From Prevotellamassilia sp. (GTDB lineage: Bacteria > Bacteroidota > Bacteroidia > Bacteroidales > Bacteroidaceae): a DNA stretch of 5,986 bases. The DNA lies in contig JAHAWW010000281.1 in the NCBI GenBank assembly GCA_018383375.1, positions 1 through 5,986 on the forward strand, in the 5' to 3' direction. Each line of letters starts with the position of its first letter. Position 1 is the first letter of the stretch. The translations under genes and the position numbers were made by a program. The notes under the pieces were generated by a model. It was given only the letters and a program-made list of their open reading frames with translations. It was not told the origin of the DNA and made no database searches. Below, piece by piece: positions 1 through 5,986 of this stretch.

Positions 1-1309
1 AGGTGGCCTCCATCAATGCCGCCACACGGTCGTTGCAAAGGTTGCCCATGCTGCCGGCGTGGGTGTGGTGGATGTTTTTGTTGGGAGTGAAACAGCCGTG
101 CTCTATGTCAAGACCCACTTTCTTGTAGGCATCGCGGAAGGGCATACCTGCCGTGGCCAAACGGTTGACTTCTTCGACCGAGAACATGGCGTCGTAGCAA
201 GGATTGTCAAGGATGTGCGCGTTCACCTTTATGCGCTGAATGATATAAGTGGCCATGCGCAGGCACTGAAGCAACTGGTCGAAGGCCGGGAGAAAGACTT
301 CCTTGATTTCTTGCAGGTCGCGGAAATAGCCGCAAGGCAGATTGTTGATAATCAGCGTAATCTGTGTGGGCAAAGCCTGCAGTTTGTTGCAACGGGCACG
401 GATGAGCTCAAACACGTCGGGGTTTTTCTTGTGCGGCATAATGCTCGAGCCGGTGGTGCACTCGTCGGGCAACTTGATGAAAGCAAAGTTCTGCGAGTTG
501 AACATACAGGCATCAAAAGCCATTTTGGCGACAGTTCCCGCTATGCCGGCAAGTGCAAAGGCTACGTTACGCTCGTTCTTGCCACGTCCCATTTGAGCAT
601 ACACCACGTTATAGTCCATAGAGTCGAAACCTAAAAGCTGCGTGGTCATCTCGCGGTCGAGAGGGAACGAAGAGCCATAGCCGGCTGCTGAGCCCAAGGG
701 GTTGCGGTTGGTCGTGCGATAGGCGGCTTCGAGCAAGACAAGGTCGTCGGCCAAGCTCTCGGCATAAGCCCCAAACCAAAGGCCGAAACTCGACGGCATG
801 GCCACCTGCAAATGCGTGTAACCGGGCATCAACACATTTTTATACTGTTCGCTCTGCGCTTGAAGGGCCTCAAAAAGCGTACGAACGGCCTCAGCCACCT
901 CACGAATACGGTCGCGAGTGAAGAGTTTAAGGTCCACAAGCACTTGGTCGTTGCGCGAACGGCCGCTGTGTATCTTTTTGCCCACGTCGCCCAACCGACG
1001 CGTGAGCATCAGTTCCACTTGTGAATGCACATCCTCAATGCCGTCTTCGATGACAAATTCGCCGCTTTGCGTAGTGGCATAAATATCCTTCAATGCGGCC
1101 AGCAAGATGTCGCGCTCAGCCTCTGTGAGCAAACCGACTGAGGCCAACATCGTGACGTGAGCCATTGAGCCCATCACGTCGTATGGGGCCAGCATCAAGT
1201 CGAGCACACGGTCATTGCCGACCGTAAAGCGGTCTATCTCTTCGGCCACAACGGTGGTTTTCTGCCATAGTTTAGCGCCGCCAAGTGTGTCGTTTTGAGT
1301 GTTGTTCAT
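1..1309 (-). CDS. argH: Argininosuccinate lyase (3' end cut by window edge)
   Basis: Cytosolic enzyme that splits argininosuccinate into arginine and fumarate, the last step of arginine synthesis. It belongs to the fumarase/aspartase superfamily and acts as a homotetramer. I translated the minus strand from the ATG at 1309-1307 and found 436 uninterrupted codons to the edge. Family landmarks in order: SGRSRNDQV at residues 115-123; PGYTHLQVAMP, with the conserved His at 166; NRNPLGSAAGYG in the middle; and the superfamily signature GSSIMPHKKNP starting at residue 287, which carries the mobile-loop serine of the active site. No key residue is missing. Known family members are about 445-460 residues, so only some 10-25 residues should lie beyond position 1. 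The start has no Shine-Dalgarno sequence, which is usual in Bacteroidetes. It lies 39 nt after the SRPBCC gene on the same strand. The call is certain; the exact C-terminus is not visible. Confidence 0.97.
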   Translation of the reverse strand, partial: MNNTQNDTLGGAKLWQKTTVVAEEIDRFTVGNDRVLDLMLAPYDVMGSMAHVTMLASVGLLTEAERDILLAALKDIYATTQSGEFVIEDGIEDVHSQVELMLTRRLGDVGKKIHSGRSRNDQVLVDLKLFTRDRIREVAEAVRTLFEALQAQSEQYKNVLMPGYTHLQVAMPSSFGLWFGAYAESLADDLVLLEAAYRTTNRNPLGSAAGYGSSFPLDREMTTQLLGFDSMDYNVVYAQMGRGKNERNVAFALAGIAGTVAKMAFDACMFNSQNFAFIKLPDECTTGSSIMPHKKNPDVFELIRARCNKLQALPTQITLIINNLPCGYFRDLQEIKEVFLPAFDQLLQCLRMATYIIQRIKVNAHILDNPCYDAMFSVEEVNRLATAGMPFRDAYKKVGLDIEHGCFTPNKNIHHTHAGSMGNLCNDRVAALMEAT

Positions 1310-1348
1310 AAGAAAAGTGTTTCAAATGTTAAGTCTGTTGTCATTGGA
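1310..1348 (-). other. 39-nt gap between SRPBCC gene and argH
   Basis: Short A/T-rich spacer. Read on the minus strand it contains AACATTTG (1330-1323), one mismatch from the Bacteroidetes -7 element TAnnTTTG and about 13 nt before the argH ATG. I find no matching TTTG-type -33 element at the right distance and no hairpin. A weak argH promoter is possible but not supported; read-through from the upstream gene is the simpler reading. Confidence 0.4.
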
Positions 1349-1846
1349 TTAAAGCGTGAGGTTGGGCGTAGCCCCTCCGCCGTCGACCGATGCGGCGATG
1401 ATGCTCGCCAATCCCTCGGCAGCCTGTGCCAAAGGCTTTGATATCATGGCTTTCATAAAGAAGTTGACTTCTGCACCTACTGTCACACGCATCTTGGAAC
1501 CTTCGCCTTCCGGCAAAATCTGTATCCACACATATAACTCTATAGGTGCACCCTCGCCGGCCATTTTGATGCAATCGGGCTCACGCTCTATGATGCGCAA
1601 GGCCACCTCACCGACAGGCGACTGAATAGTGACCGTGTCGGCAGTGAAGGTCATCGTCTTGACGTACTCGCCAATCTGCTCCACTTTGTCGGCCGGTACG
1701 CGCTCGGCTAACTTGGCGCGGGCTTCGGGGTCCTCAAACTTCGTCTTCAAGGCCTCAAGGTTTCGGAGGTCTGACAGACGGGCATACACCTCATCGGCCG
1801 GGCGGCTCAGGTGTTTAACTTCACTGGTCGTCTTCGTTAGACTCAT
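1349..1846 (-). CDS. SRPBCC (START/Bet v1-like) fold protein, function unknown
   Basis: Predicted 165-residue cytosolic protein with no signal peptide or membrane segment. The layout fits the polyketide cyclase/dehydrase and lipid transport (SRPBCC) superfamily. The N-terminal strand and short helices (about 5-35, with RPADEVYARLSDLRNLE) lead into alternating strands (about 64-127, including TVTIQSPVGEVALRI and IELYVWIQILPEG). A long C-terminal helix (about 128-153) closes the hydrophobic cavity in this fold. An extra charged helical insert (about 36-60) sits after the first helices. The tail from residue 154 is glycine-rich and probably flexible. I recognise no catalytic motif, so the ligand cannot be named. 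Proteins of this type are widespread in Bacteroidales and, as I recall, are often found beside argH or pyrE. It lies 39 nt from each neighbour on the same strand. The family call is fairly sure from the fold pattern; the function is unknown. Confidence 0.85.
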   Translation of the reverse strand: MSLTKTTSEVKHLSRPADEVYARLSDLRNLEALKTKFEDPEARAKLAERVPADKVEQIGEYVKTMTFTADTVTIQSPVGEVALRIIEREPDCIKMAGEGAPIELYVWIQILPEGEGSKMRVTVGAEVNFFMKAMISKPLAQAAEGLASIIAASVDGGGATPNLTL

Positions 1847-1885
1847 ATTGAATATATAGGTAGATAATAGTTGCGAAAAAGGGAT
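1847..1885 (-). other. 39-nt A/T-rich gap between transporter gene and SRPBCC gene
   Basis: Clearly more A/T-rich than the flanking genes, with a TATATATTCAAT run just before the SRPBCC start. There is no Shine-Dalgarno-like purine tract, no inverted repeat that could end transcription, and no exact TAnnTTTG element. It may serve only as an unstructured, A/T-rich translation initiation region, which is common in Bacteroidetes. Confidence 0.4.
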
Positions 1886-2860
1886 TTAGGCCACGGCCAA
1901 TAGGATGTAGGCCAACGAGGCGCCGCTGATGATGACCCAAAGGGCAATGCCGAGCAGCAACGGACGCAGACCGACGCGACGAAGCGTGGCGCGAGAAAGC
2001 GCAGCACCGATGAAAAACATCGTTATCGTCAGACACTTACGCGCCAACCCATTGACGGCTTCACCGACAGGCGCCAAAGACGTGCCTTCAATAAAATATG
2101 TGTTGACCACAAGGGCAACGATAAAGAAGATGATAAAGAGAGGCACACTGAACTTGCGACCTTTGGCCTTGAAAAACCAAGCTGTGAAAAGGGTCAGAGG
2201 CACAATCCAGAGCGCACGCGTCAGTTTGATGGTGGTGGCTATCTCCAAGGCTTCTTCGCCATAGGCTTGGGCGGCACCTACCACAGAACTGGTGTCATGG
2301 ATGGCAATGGCCGACCACGTGCCAAATTGGTGCTGCGTGAGGCCGAGGCTGTGGCCCATTGGCGGGAAAATGAAAAGGGCAATGGCATTCAGCACGAAAA
2401 CGGTGGCAAGGGCCACAGACATGTCGCAGTCTTTGGCACGCATCACAGGACCTACGGCTGCAATGGCCGAACCGCCACAAATTGCAGTGCCCGAACTGAT
2501 GAGATAGGCGGTGTCGCGGTCGGCCTTAAACACTTTTATGCCGAGCCAAACGCCAATGGCCAAAGTGCCCACGACTGAGGCTATGGTGAAAATCATGCCG
2601 TCGCTACCCGACCGGATGGCACTATGGAGGTTCATTCCAAAGCCAAGACCGACCACACTGTATTGCAGCAGATATTTCGACATGAGTTTATTAAAACGTG
2701 GATAAGCTTCACCCAAGCCTAAAGCAAAGACCAAACCGGCAAATAGGGCTACCGGCGGCGTCACACACGACGCCACGGCGTGACCGCCTGGCACATAGTC
2801 GGCCATCACAAAGGCGGTGATGAGACTGACCAGAATAATATAAACGATTTTATTACGCAT
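1886..2860 (-). CDS. YeiH/UPF0324-family membrane protein (putative sulfate exporter family)
   Basis: Inner-membrane protein of 324 residues, the normal size for the Cons_hypoth698 (PF03601) family that includes E. coli YeiH. I see about nine or ten hydrophobic segments, roughly at 5-20, 33-50, 64-80, 88-110, 118-138, 148-166, 182-198, 214-230, 238-256, 275-290 and 300-322; some are re-entrant or short. Family hallmarks are the glycine-rich stretch SSGTAICGGSAIAAV (122-136), the polar intramembrane motif GTWSAIAIHDTSSVVGAA (180-197) and KLTRALWIVP (212-221). The annotation 'putative sulfate exporter' comes from a few homologues linked to sulfonate breakdown; the real substrate here is unknown and no sulfur gene is nearby. 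The ATG at 2860 lies only 6 nt after the RSH stop codon, so co-transcription and perhaps translational coupling are likely. There is no Shine-Dalgarno sequence. The family is certain; the transported molecule is not. Confidence 0.93.
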   Translation of the reverse strand: MRNKIVYIILVSLITAFVMADYVPGGHAVASCVTPPVALFAGLVFALGLGEAYPRFNKLMSKYLLQYSVVGLGFGMNLHSAIRSGSDGMIFTIASVVGTLAIGVWLGIKVFKADRDTAYLISSGTAICGGSAIAAVGPVMRAKDCDMSVALATVFVLNAIALFIFPPMGHSLGLTQHQFGTWSAIAIHDTSSVVGAAQAYGEEALEIATTIKLTRALWIVPLTLFTAWFFKAKGRKFSVPLFIIFFIVALVVNTYFIEGTSLAPVGEAVNGLARKCLTITMFFIGAALSRATLRRVGLRPLLLGIALWVIISGASLAYILLAVA

Positions 2861-2866
2861 AGTCTA

Positions 2867-5233
2867 TTATTGCTTGGCCACAGGCTCGATGCGCACGGCG
2901 AGGGTGACGTTTTTGATGCTTTTGAGTGTCTTGCAAATGCGCTCCACGTCGGCAGTGTCGCAGACGGTCACATCGAGCGTACCGTTGAAGATGCCGTCGT
3001 GAGTCTCAATGGTGATGCGGTTTATCTGACACTCAAGGTCGGTGTGGAGTGCGTCGGCAATGGAATAAAGCACACCTTTGCTGTCCACGCCCTTGATGCG
3101 CAGGCGACATACGAAGGTGGGCACAGTGCGGTTGACGGCCCACTTGCAAGCAATGATGTCGTCGCCGTGACGGGTCTTGTGCTTCATCGCCGTGGGGCAA
3201 CTGCGCTGGTGTATCTCTATCTGTCCCTTAGGATTGATGTAGCCGAGAATGTCGTCGCCGGGAATGGGGCGACAACAGGGAGCCACAAGACAGCGTGAGA
3301 GTGTGGTTTCGTCGAGTTCGAGGGTCTTTTTCTTGTTAAGGTTTCGGGCAAAAGTCTTGTTGTCCACCTCGGCCGTGGCAGCGGCGGACTTATCGGTCTG
3401 ATTGGCCACAGCCGGTTGGGAAGTAGCAGACGATGACTTGCGACCGATGGGGAAAGGAATGTAGCGCCTCCAACCGCTACTTGGGCGATGGCCGCCGCGC
3501 AGGCTGTCAATGTCGGCACTGCCCAGGGTGAAATGTCCTTCGGCCAGAGCCACACAGAGTTCTTCGCGACTGCTGAGATTGTGAAGTTGAGCGAGAGAGT
3601 CGGTCATCCGACTGTCGGCCACGAGGTCGTTTTGGCTGGCGAAGTCGGCCAAGATGGCTTCTCCTCGCTTGACGCTCTCACGCCGTGCCTTGCGCAAATA
3701 TGCCTGTATTTTGTTGCGGGCTTTGGCGGTAGTGACGAAATCAAGCCATTCGGCCTTGACGTTTTGTGTTTCGATGGTGATGATTTCGACTTGGTCGCCG
3801 CTGCCGAGTTGATGGTTGAGGGGCACAAGTTGGTGGTTGACTTTCGCTCCAAAGCAGTGCGTGCCCACGAAAGAGTGTATGGCAAAAGCGAAGTCGAGCA
3901 CGGTGGAGCCTGCCGGCATCTTCTTGATTTCGCCTTTAGGCGTGAAGACGAGGATTTCGCCCACATAAAGGCCGAGCTTGATGGTGTCGAGCAGGTCGAG
4001 GGTGTCGGGTTGGGGGTCGTCGAGAATTTCTCTTATTGAACTCAGCCAGCGGTCGAGTTCGCCTTCGTCGTAGGGTGCATCTTTGTCTTTATACTTCCAA
4101 TGTGCGGCAAAGCCTTGTTCGGCTATGTCGTCCATGCGGTCTGAGCGTATTTGCACTTCTATCCACTTGCCTTGGCGGCTCATAAAGGTGTTGTGGAGAG
4201 CCTGATAGCCGTTGGCCTTGGGGGCAGAGAGCCAGTCGCGGAAGCGTGTGGGATGTGGCGGATAGATTTTGGTGAGCGCGCCATATATGCGGTAGCTTTC
4301 GTCTATCTCAGTGGAGCGGTCTGTTGGGGTGAAGATAATGCGGCAGGCCAAGATGTCGTAGACCTCTTCAAAGGTGACGTGTTTCTTCTGCATCTTGTGC
4401 CAGATGGAATAAGGGCTTTTGACACGTGCTTTTATCTGATAAGACACACCGAGCGTGTCGAGGGCTTGAGCTATCGGCTTGGTGAAATCGGCAAAAATAT
4501 TTTCGCGCTCTGAGGCCGTCTCTTCAAGTCGTTTAGTCACCTCGGCATAGTCTTCGGGGTGCTCATATTTGAAACTGAGGTTTTCGAGTTCGGTTTTGAT
4601 TTTACCCAAGCCGAGACGGTCGGCAATGGGAGCAAAGATATAGATGGTTTCGCTCGCAATTTTATATTGTTTGCGCGGCAACATGCTTGAGAGTGTGCGC
4701 ATGTTGTGCAGGCGGTCGGCAATCTTGATAAGGATGACGCGAATGTCGTCGCTCATGGTGAGCAGCAACTTTTTGAACGTTTCGGCCTGCAAAGAAGCCT
4801 GTTCGCCAAAGATACCTCCTGAGATTTTGGTCAAGCCCTCCACGATGGCGGCCACCTTATCTCCGAAGAGGTTGGCCAGGTCTTCGTTGGTATAGTCTGT
4901 ATCTTCTTCGACGTCGTGGAGCAATGCGGCGCAGATTGATGTAGAGCCAAGTCCAATCTCACCGCACACAATTTGTGCCACGGCTATGGGGTGAAGGATG
5001 TAAGGTTCGCCGGAGAGTCTCCTCACGCCTTTGTGGGCTTGCTTGGCAAAATTAAAAGCCTTGGTGATGACATCTACCTTGCGACGGTGATTGGAGTTGA
5101 GATAGGTTTCAATGAGGTGGTTGAACGCGGCCGAAATCAAGGCCTCGTCTTTTGCCTCCCCCGTTAACTCTTCAATATTGGTTTTGTGGTCTTTGTCGGT
5201 CATAATTCCTTCGGCTTTTAATGAGGTGGACAT
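2867..5233 (-). CDS. rsh: Bifunctional RelA/SpoT (RSH) (p)ppGpp synthetase/hydrolase
   Basis: Cytosolic, ribosome-associated enzyme that makes and degrades the stringent-response alarmone (p)ppGpp. It has 788 residues from the first ATG. The HD hydrolase (about 45-200) looks active: RRLSGEPYILHP (71-82), the metal-binding pair H106-D107, E110-D111, and IADRLHN (171-177). The synthetase (about 230-385) keeps KSPYSIWHKM (272-281), D293, GYQALH with the guanine-stacking Tyr343, and the catalytic Glu359 in EVQIR. Its charge motif is RFRD (330-333), related to the RxKD class of bifunctional enzymes and unlike the ExDD of RelA. TGS is at about 426-486. A helical region and a polar linker (about 580-640) follow. 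Next is a Cys-rich zinc-finger-like domain (C648, C653, C654, H675, C679) and an ACT domain (about 706-785). The start is uncertain: ATG at 5203 (Met11) follows AAGGA and fits the usual N-terminus, giving 778 residues. The gene begins 22 nt after the transglycosylase stop codon. Confidence 0.97.
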   Translation of the reverse strand: MSTSLKAEGIMTDKDHKTNIEELTGEAKDEALISAAFNHLIETYLNSNHRRKVDVITKAFNFAKQAHKGVRRLSGEPYILHPIAVAQIVCGEIGLGSTSICAALLHDVEEDTDYTNEDLANLFGDKVAAIVEGLTKISGGIFGEQASLQAETFKKLLLTMSDDIRVILIKIADRLHNMRTLSSMLPRKQYKIASETIYIFAPIADRLGLGKIKTELENLSFKYEHPEDYAEVTKRLEETASERENIFADFTKPIAQALDTLGVSYQIKARVKSPYSIWHKMQKKHVTFEEVYDILACRIIFTPTDRSTEIDESYRIYGALTKIYPPHPTRFRDWLSAPKANGYQALHNTFMSRQGKWIEVQIRSDRMDDIAEQGFAAHWKYKDKDAPYDEGELDRWLSSIREILDDPQPDTLDLLDTIKLGLYVGEILVFTPKGEIKKMPAGSTVLDFAFAIHSFVGTHCFGAKVNHQLVPLNHQLGSGDQVEIITIETQNVKAEWLDFVTTAKARNKIQAYLRKARRESVKRGEAILADFASQNDLVADSRMTDSLAQLHNLSSREELCVALAEGHFTLGSADIDSLRGGHRPSSGWRRYIPFPIGRKSSSATSQPAVANQTDKSAAATAEVDNKTFARNLNKKKTLELDETTLSRCLVAPCCRPIPGDDILGYINPKGQIEIHQRSCPTAMKHKTRHGDDIIACKWAVNRTVPTFVCRLRIKGVDSKGVLYSIADALHTDLECQINRITIETHDGIFNGTLDVTVCDTADVERICKTLKSIKNVTLAVRIEPVAKQ
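5201..5212 (-). promoter_or_regulatory. Possible ribosome-binding site and alternative start of the RSH gene
   Basis: On the minus strand AAGGA precedes the in-frame ATG at 5203-5201 by 3 nt, a short spacing. The first ATG, at 5233, has no purine tract before it. The ten residues between the two starts are upstream of any conserved RSH region. I slightly favour the inner start, which begins MTDKDHKTNIEEL, but the sequence alone does not settle it. Confidence 0.4.
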
Positions 5234-5255
5234 TGGCGGCTTAGCTGATTGTCTG

Positions 5256-5986
5256 CTATTTGACTCGGATTTTTTGTCCGGGCTTAATCACGTTGCCCTT
5301 CATCGAGTTGAGCTTTTTGATTTTCTCCACGGTGGTGTTGTTACGGCGAGCCAATTCATAGAGTGAGTCTCCCGATTTGATGGTGACGGAAGTGCCTCTG
5401 CCTTTACTCTTTTTGGTTTGTCTGCCTTTTTGTGTTTGTCGGTTGGATTTTTTGGCGGCGTTGCGGGTATTTGTTTGCGCCGTGGTGCGTTGGTTCGCTC
5501 GCGTATCAGCCTTAACCGGTACGGCCTTGGGCACGTTGGCCAGATAGACGTCGGCCTTGTATTGATAGACGCTGTCGCCGAGTTCGATCAGGGCGAGCGT
5601 TTTGTCGGTGGGCAAGCGTAGTGCACAAGGCTCAGGACGGCCGCCGGGGATGATGTCGGTGAGATATTGGGGATTGAGCAGGCGTATCTGTGCGCTATCG
5701 ACGCCTGTGAGTGCAGCGATTTGTCCCACGTGAAGATTACGTTGCAGCATGAGGGTGTCGGTCTCTGCCGGTATGGTGGCTTCTTGTGGCTGAATGCCGT
5801 GTTGGCAATAATAATTCATGACATAGTTGGCTGCGATGAAAGCAGGCACATAGCCACGCGTTTCTTGGGGCAGGTAGGGATAGATGGTCCAATAGTCTTT
5901 GATGCCATCGGCCCGGCGAATGGCTTTATTGACATTAGTGGGTCCGCAATTATATGCCGCCAGAGCGAGCATCCAGTTGCCATAGG
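5256..5986 (-). CDS. mltD: Membrane-bound lytic murein transglycosylase, MltD-type with LysM (5' end cut by window edge)
   Basis: C-terminal part of an envelope enzyme that cleaves peptidoglycan glycan strands, leaving 1,6-anhydro-muramic ends. The reading frame is open to the right edge, so the ATG at 5972 is an internal methionine; the signal peptide and catalytic glutamate lie outside. Counting from that methionine, residues 1-55 are the end of the SLT (GH23) domain: LALAAYNCGPTNV, KAIRRADG, then PYLPQETRGYVPAFIAANYV. Residues about 70-122 resemble a degenerate LysM (QIAALTGVDSAQIRLLNPQY, then IIPGG and ALRLP). Residues about 153-195 form a very basic, Thr/Gln/Asn-rich linker. Residues 196-238 are a canonical LysM peptidoglycan-binding repeat (VTIKSGDSLYELARRNNTTVEKI, ending KPGQKIRVK; first part at 196-215). 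The stop is TAG, 22 nt before the RSH gene. The SLT motif has PTN where PGN is usual. MltD next to RSH is a familiar Bacteroidetes arrangement. Confidence 0.95.
   Translation of the reverse strand, partial: YGNWMLALAAYNCGPTNVNKAIRRADGIKDYWTIYPYLPQETRGYVPAFIAANYVMNYYCQHGIQPQEATIPAETDTLMLQRNLHVGQIAALTGVDSAQIRLLNPQYLTDIIPGGRPEPCALRLPTDKTLALIELGDSVYQYKADVYLANVPKAVPVKADTRANQRTTAQTNTRNAAKKSNRQTQKGRQTKKSKGRGTSVTIKSGDSLYELARRNNTTVEKIKKLNSMKGNVIKPGQKIRVK
5586..5589. other. Only GATC tetramer found in the window
   Basis: Reading every line and every line junction, I find GATC only here, inside the transglycosylase gene. It is listed as a landmark because the tetramer is otherwise absent. Whether this site is methylated or cut in the host cannot be told from the sequence. 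Confidence 0.8.

Noticed and set aside
59..634. Long plus-strand open frame (191 codons) opposite argH
   Set aside because: It lies in codon-on-codon antisense register to argH. Stops in that frame need TTA, CTA or TCA codons in argH, which are rare in this G/C-rich-third-position gene. The argH signature motifs show which strand is real.
1323..1330. AACATTTG on the minus strand as an argH promoter -7 element
   Set aside because: It has one mismatch to TAnnTTTG, sits very close to the ATG, and has no -33 partner at the right distance. This is too weak to call a promoter.
2780..3298. Plus-strand open frame (172 codons) across the transporter-RSH junction
   Set aside because: It is in the same antisense register to both genes and has no recognisable domain, while both minus-strand proteins have full family motifs in this stretch.
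3488..4039. Plus-strand open frame (183 codons) opposite the RSH TGS and helical region
   Set aside because: It is another codon-register shadow, with no family resemblance in its translation.
1..5986. CTAG also seems to be missing from the window
   Set aside because: CTAG scarcity is a widespread bacterial bias, so it says little here. GATC is not generally depleted in that way, which is why only GATC is reported.
1..5986. Mobile element, CRISPR array, tRNA or rRNA, phage or defence genes
   Set aside because: There are no repeats in array form, no transposase or integrase motifs, no cloverleaf-like segment and no gap long enough to hold them. All but about 106 bases are covered by five recognisable genes.

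Overview
The window is a single, fully minus-strand run of five genes with almost no intergenic space. It looks chromosomal and housekeeping, with no RNA gene, mobile element, CRISPR array or integrase. The protein features point to Bacteroidales, probably a Prevotella-, Alloprevotella- or Muribaculaceae-like gut or oral lineage: an MltD-type transglycosylase with C-terminal LysM repeats directly upstream of a long RelA/SpoT homologue, an RxRDW motif in the (p)ppGpp synthetase, and no consistent Shine-Dalgarno sequences. Base composition is near half G+C, with G/C-rich third codon positions. Genus assignment is inference.

Layout in transcription order, from high to low coordinate. (1) 5986-5256 is the 3' part of a membrane-bound lytic murein transglycosylase, cut by the window edge. 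(2) 5233-2867 is a bifunctional RelA/SpoT (RSH) alarmone synthetase/hydrolase with intact HD hydrolase, synthetase, TGS, Cys-rich zinc-finger-like and ACT regions. (3) 2860-1886 is a YeiH/UPF0324-family membrane protein ('putative sulfate exporter'), only 6 nt after the RSH gene. (4) 1846-1349 is a small SRPBCC-fold protein of unknown ligand. (5) 1309-1 is argininosuccinate lyase ArgH, complete at its N-terminus and cut at the left edge shortly before its expected end. The gaps are 22, 6, 39 and 39 nt. I see no convincing internal promoter or terminator, so at least the first three genes are probably co-transcribed.

Functionally the run combines cell-wall turnover, the stringent response, a small-anion or organic-acid type transporter, a lipid/hydrophobic-ligand-fold protein and the last step of arginine synthesis. 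Only the transglycosylase-RSH pairing is a neighbourhood I recognise from Bacteroidetes.

I do not see a new multi-gene system here. The most striking signal is compositional: reading the whole window I find only one GATC tetramer (5586-5589) where roughly 20 or more are expected, although GAT trinucleotides are plentiful. This suggests selection against GATC, for example by a DpnII/Sau3AI/MboI-type restriction system in this lineage.
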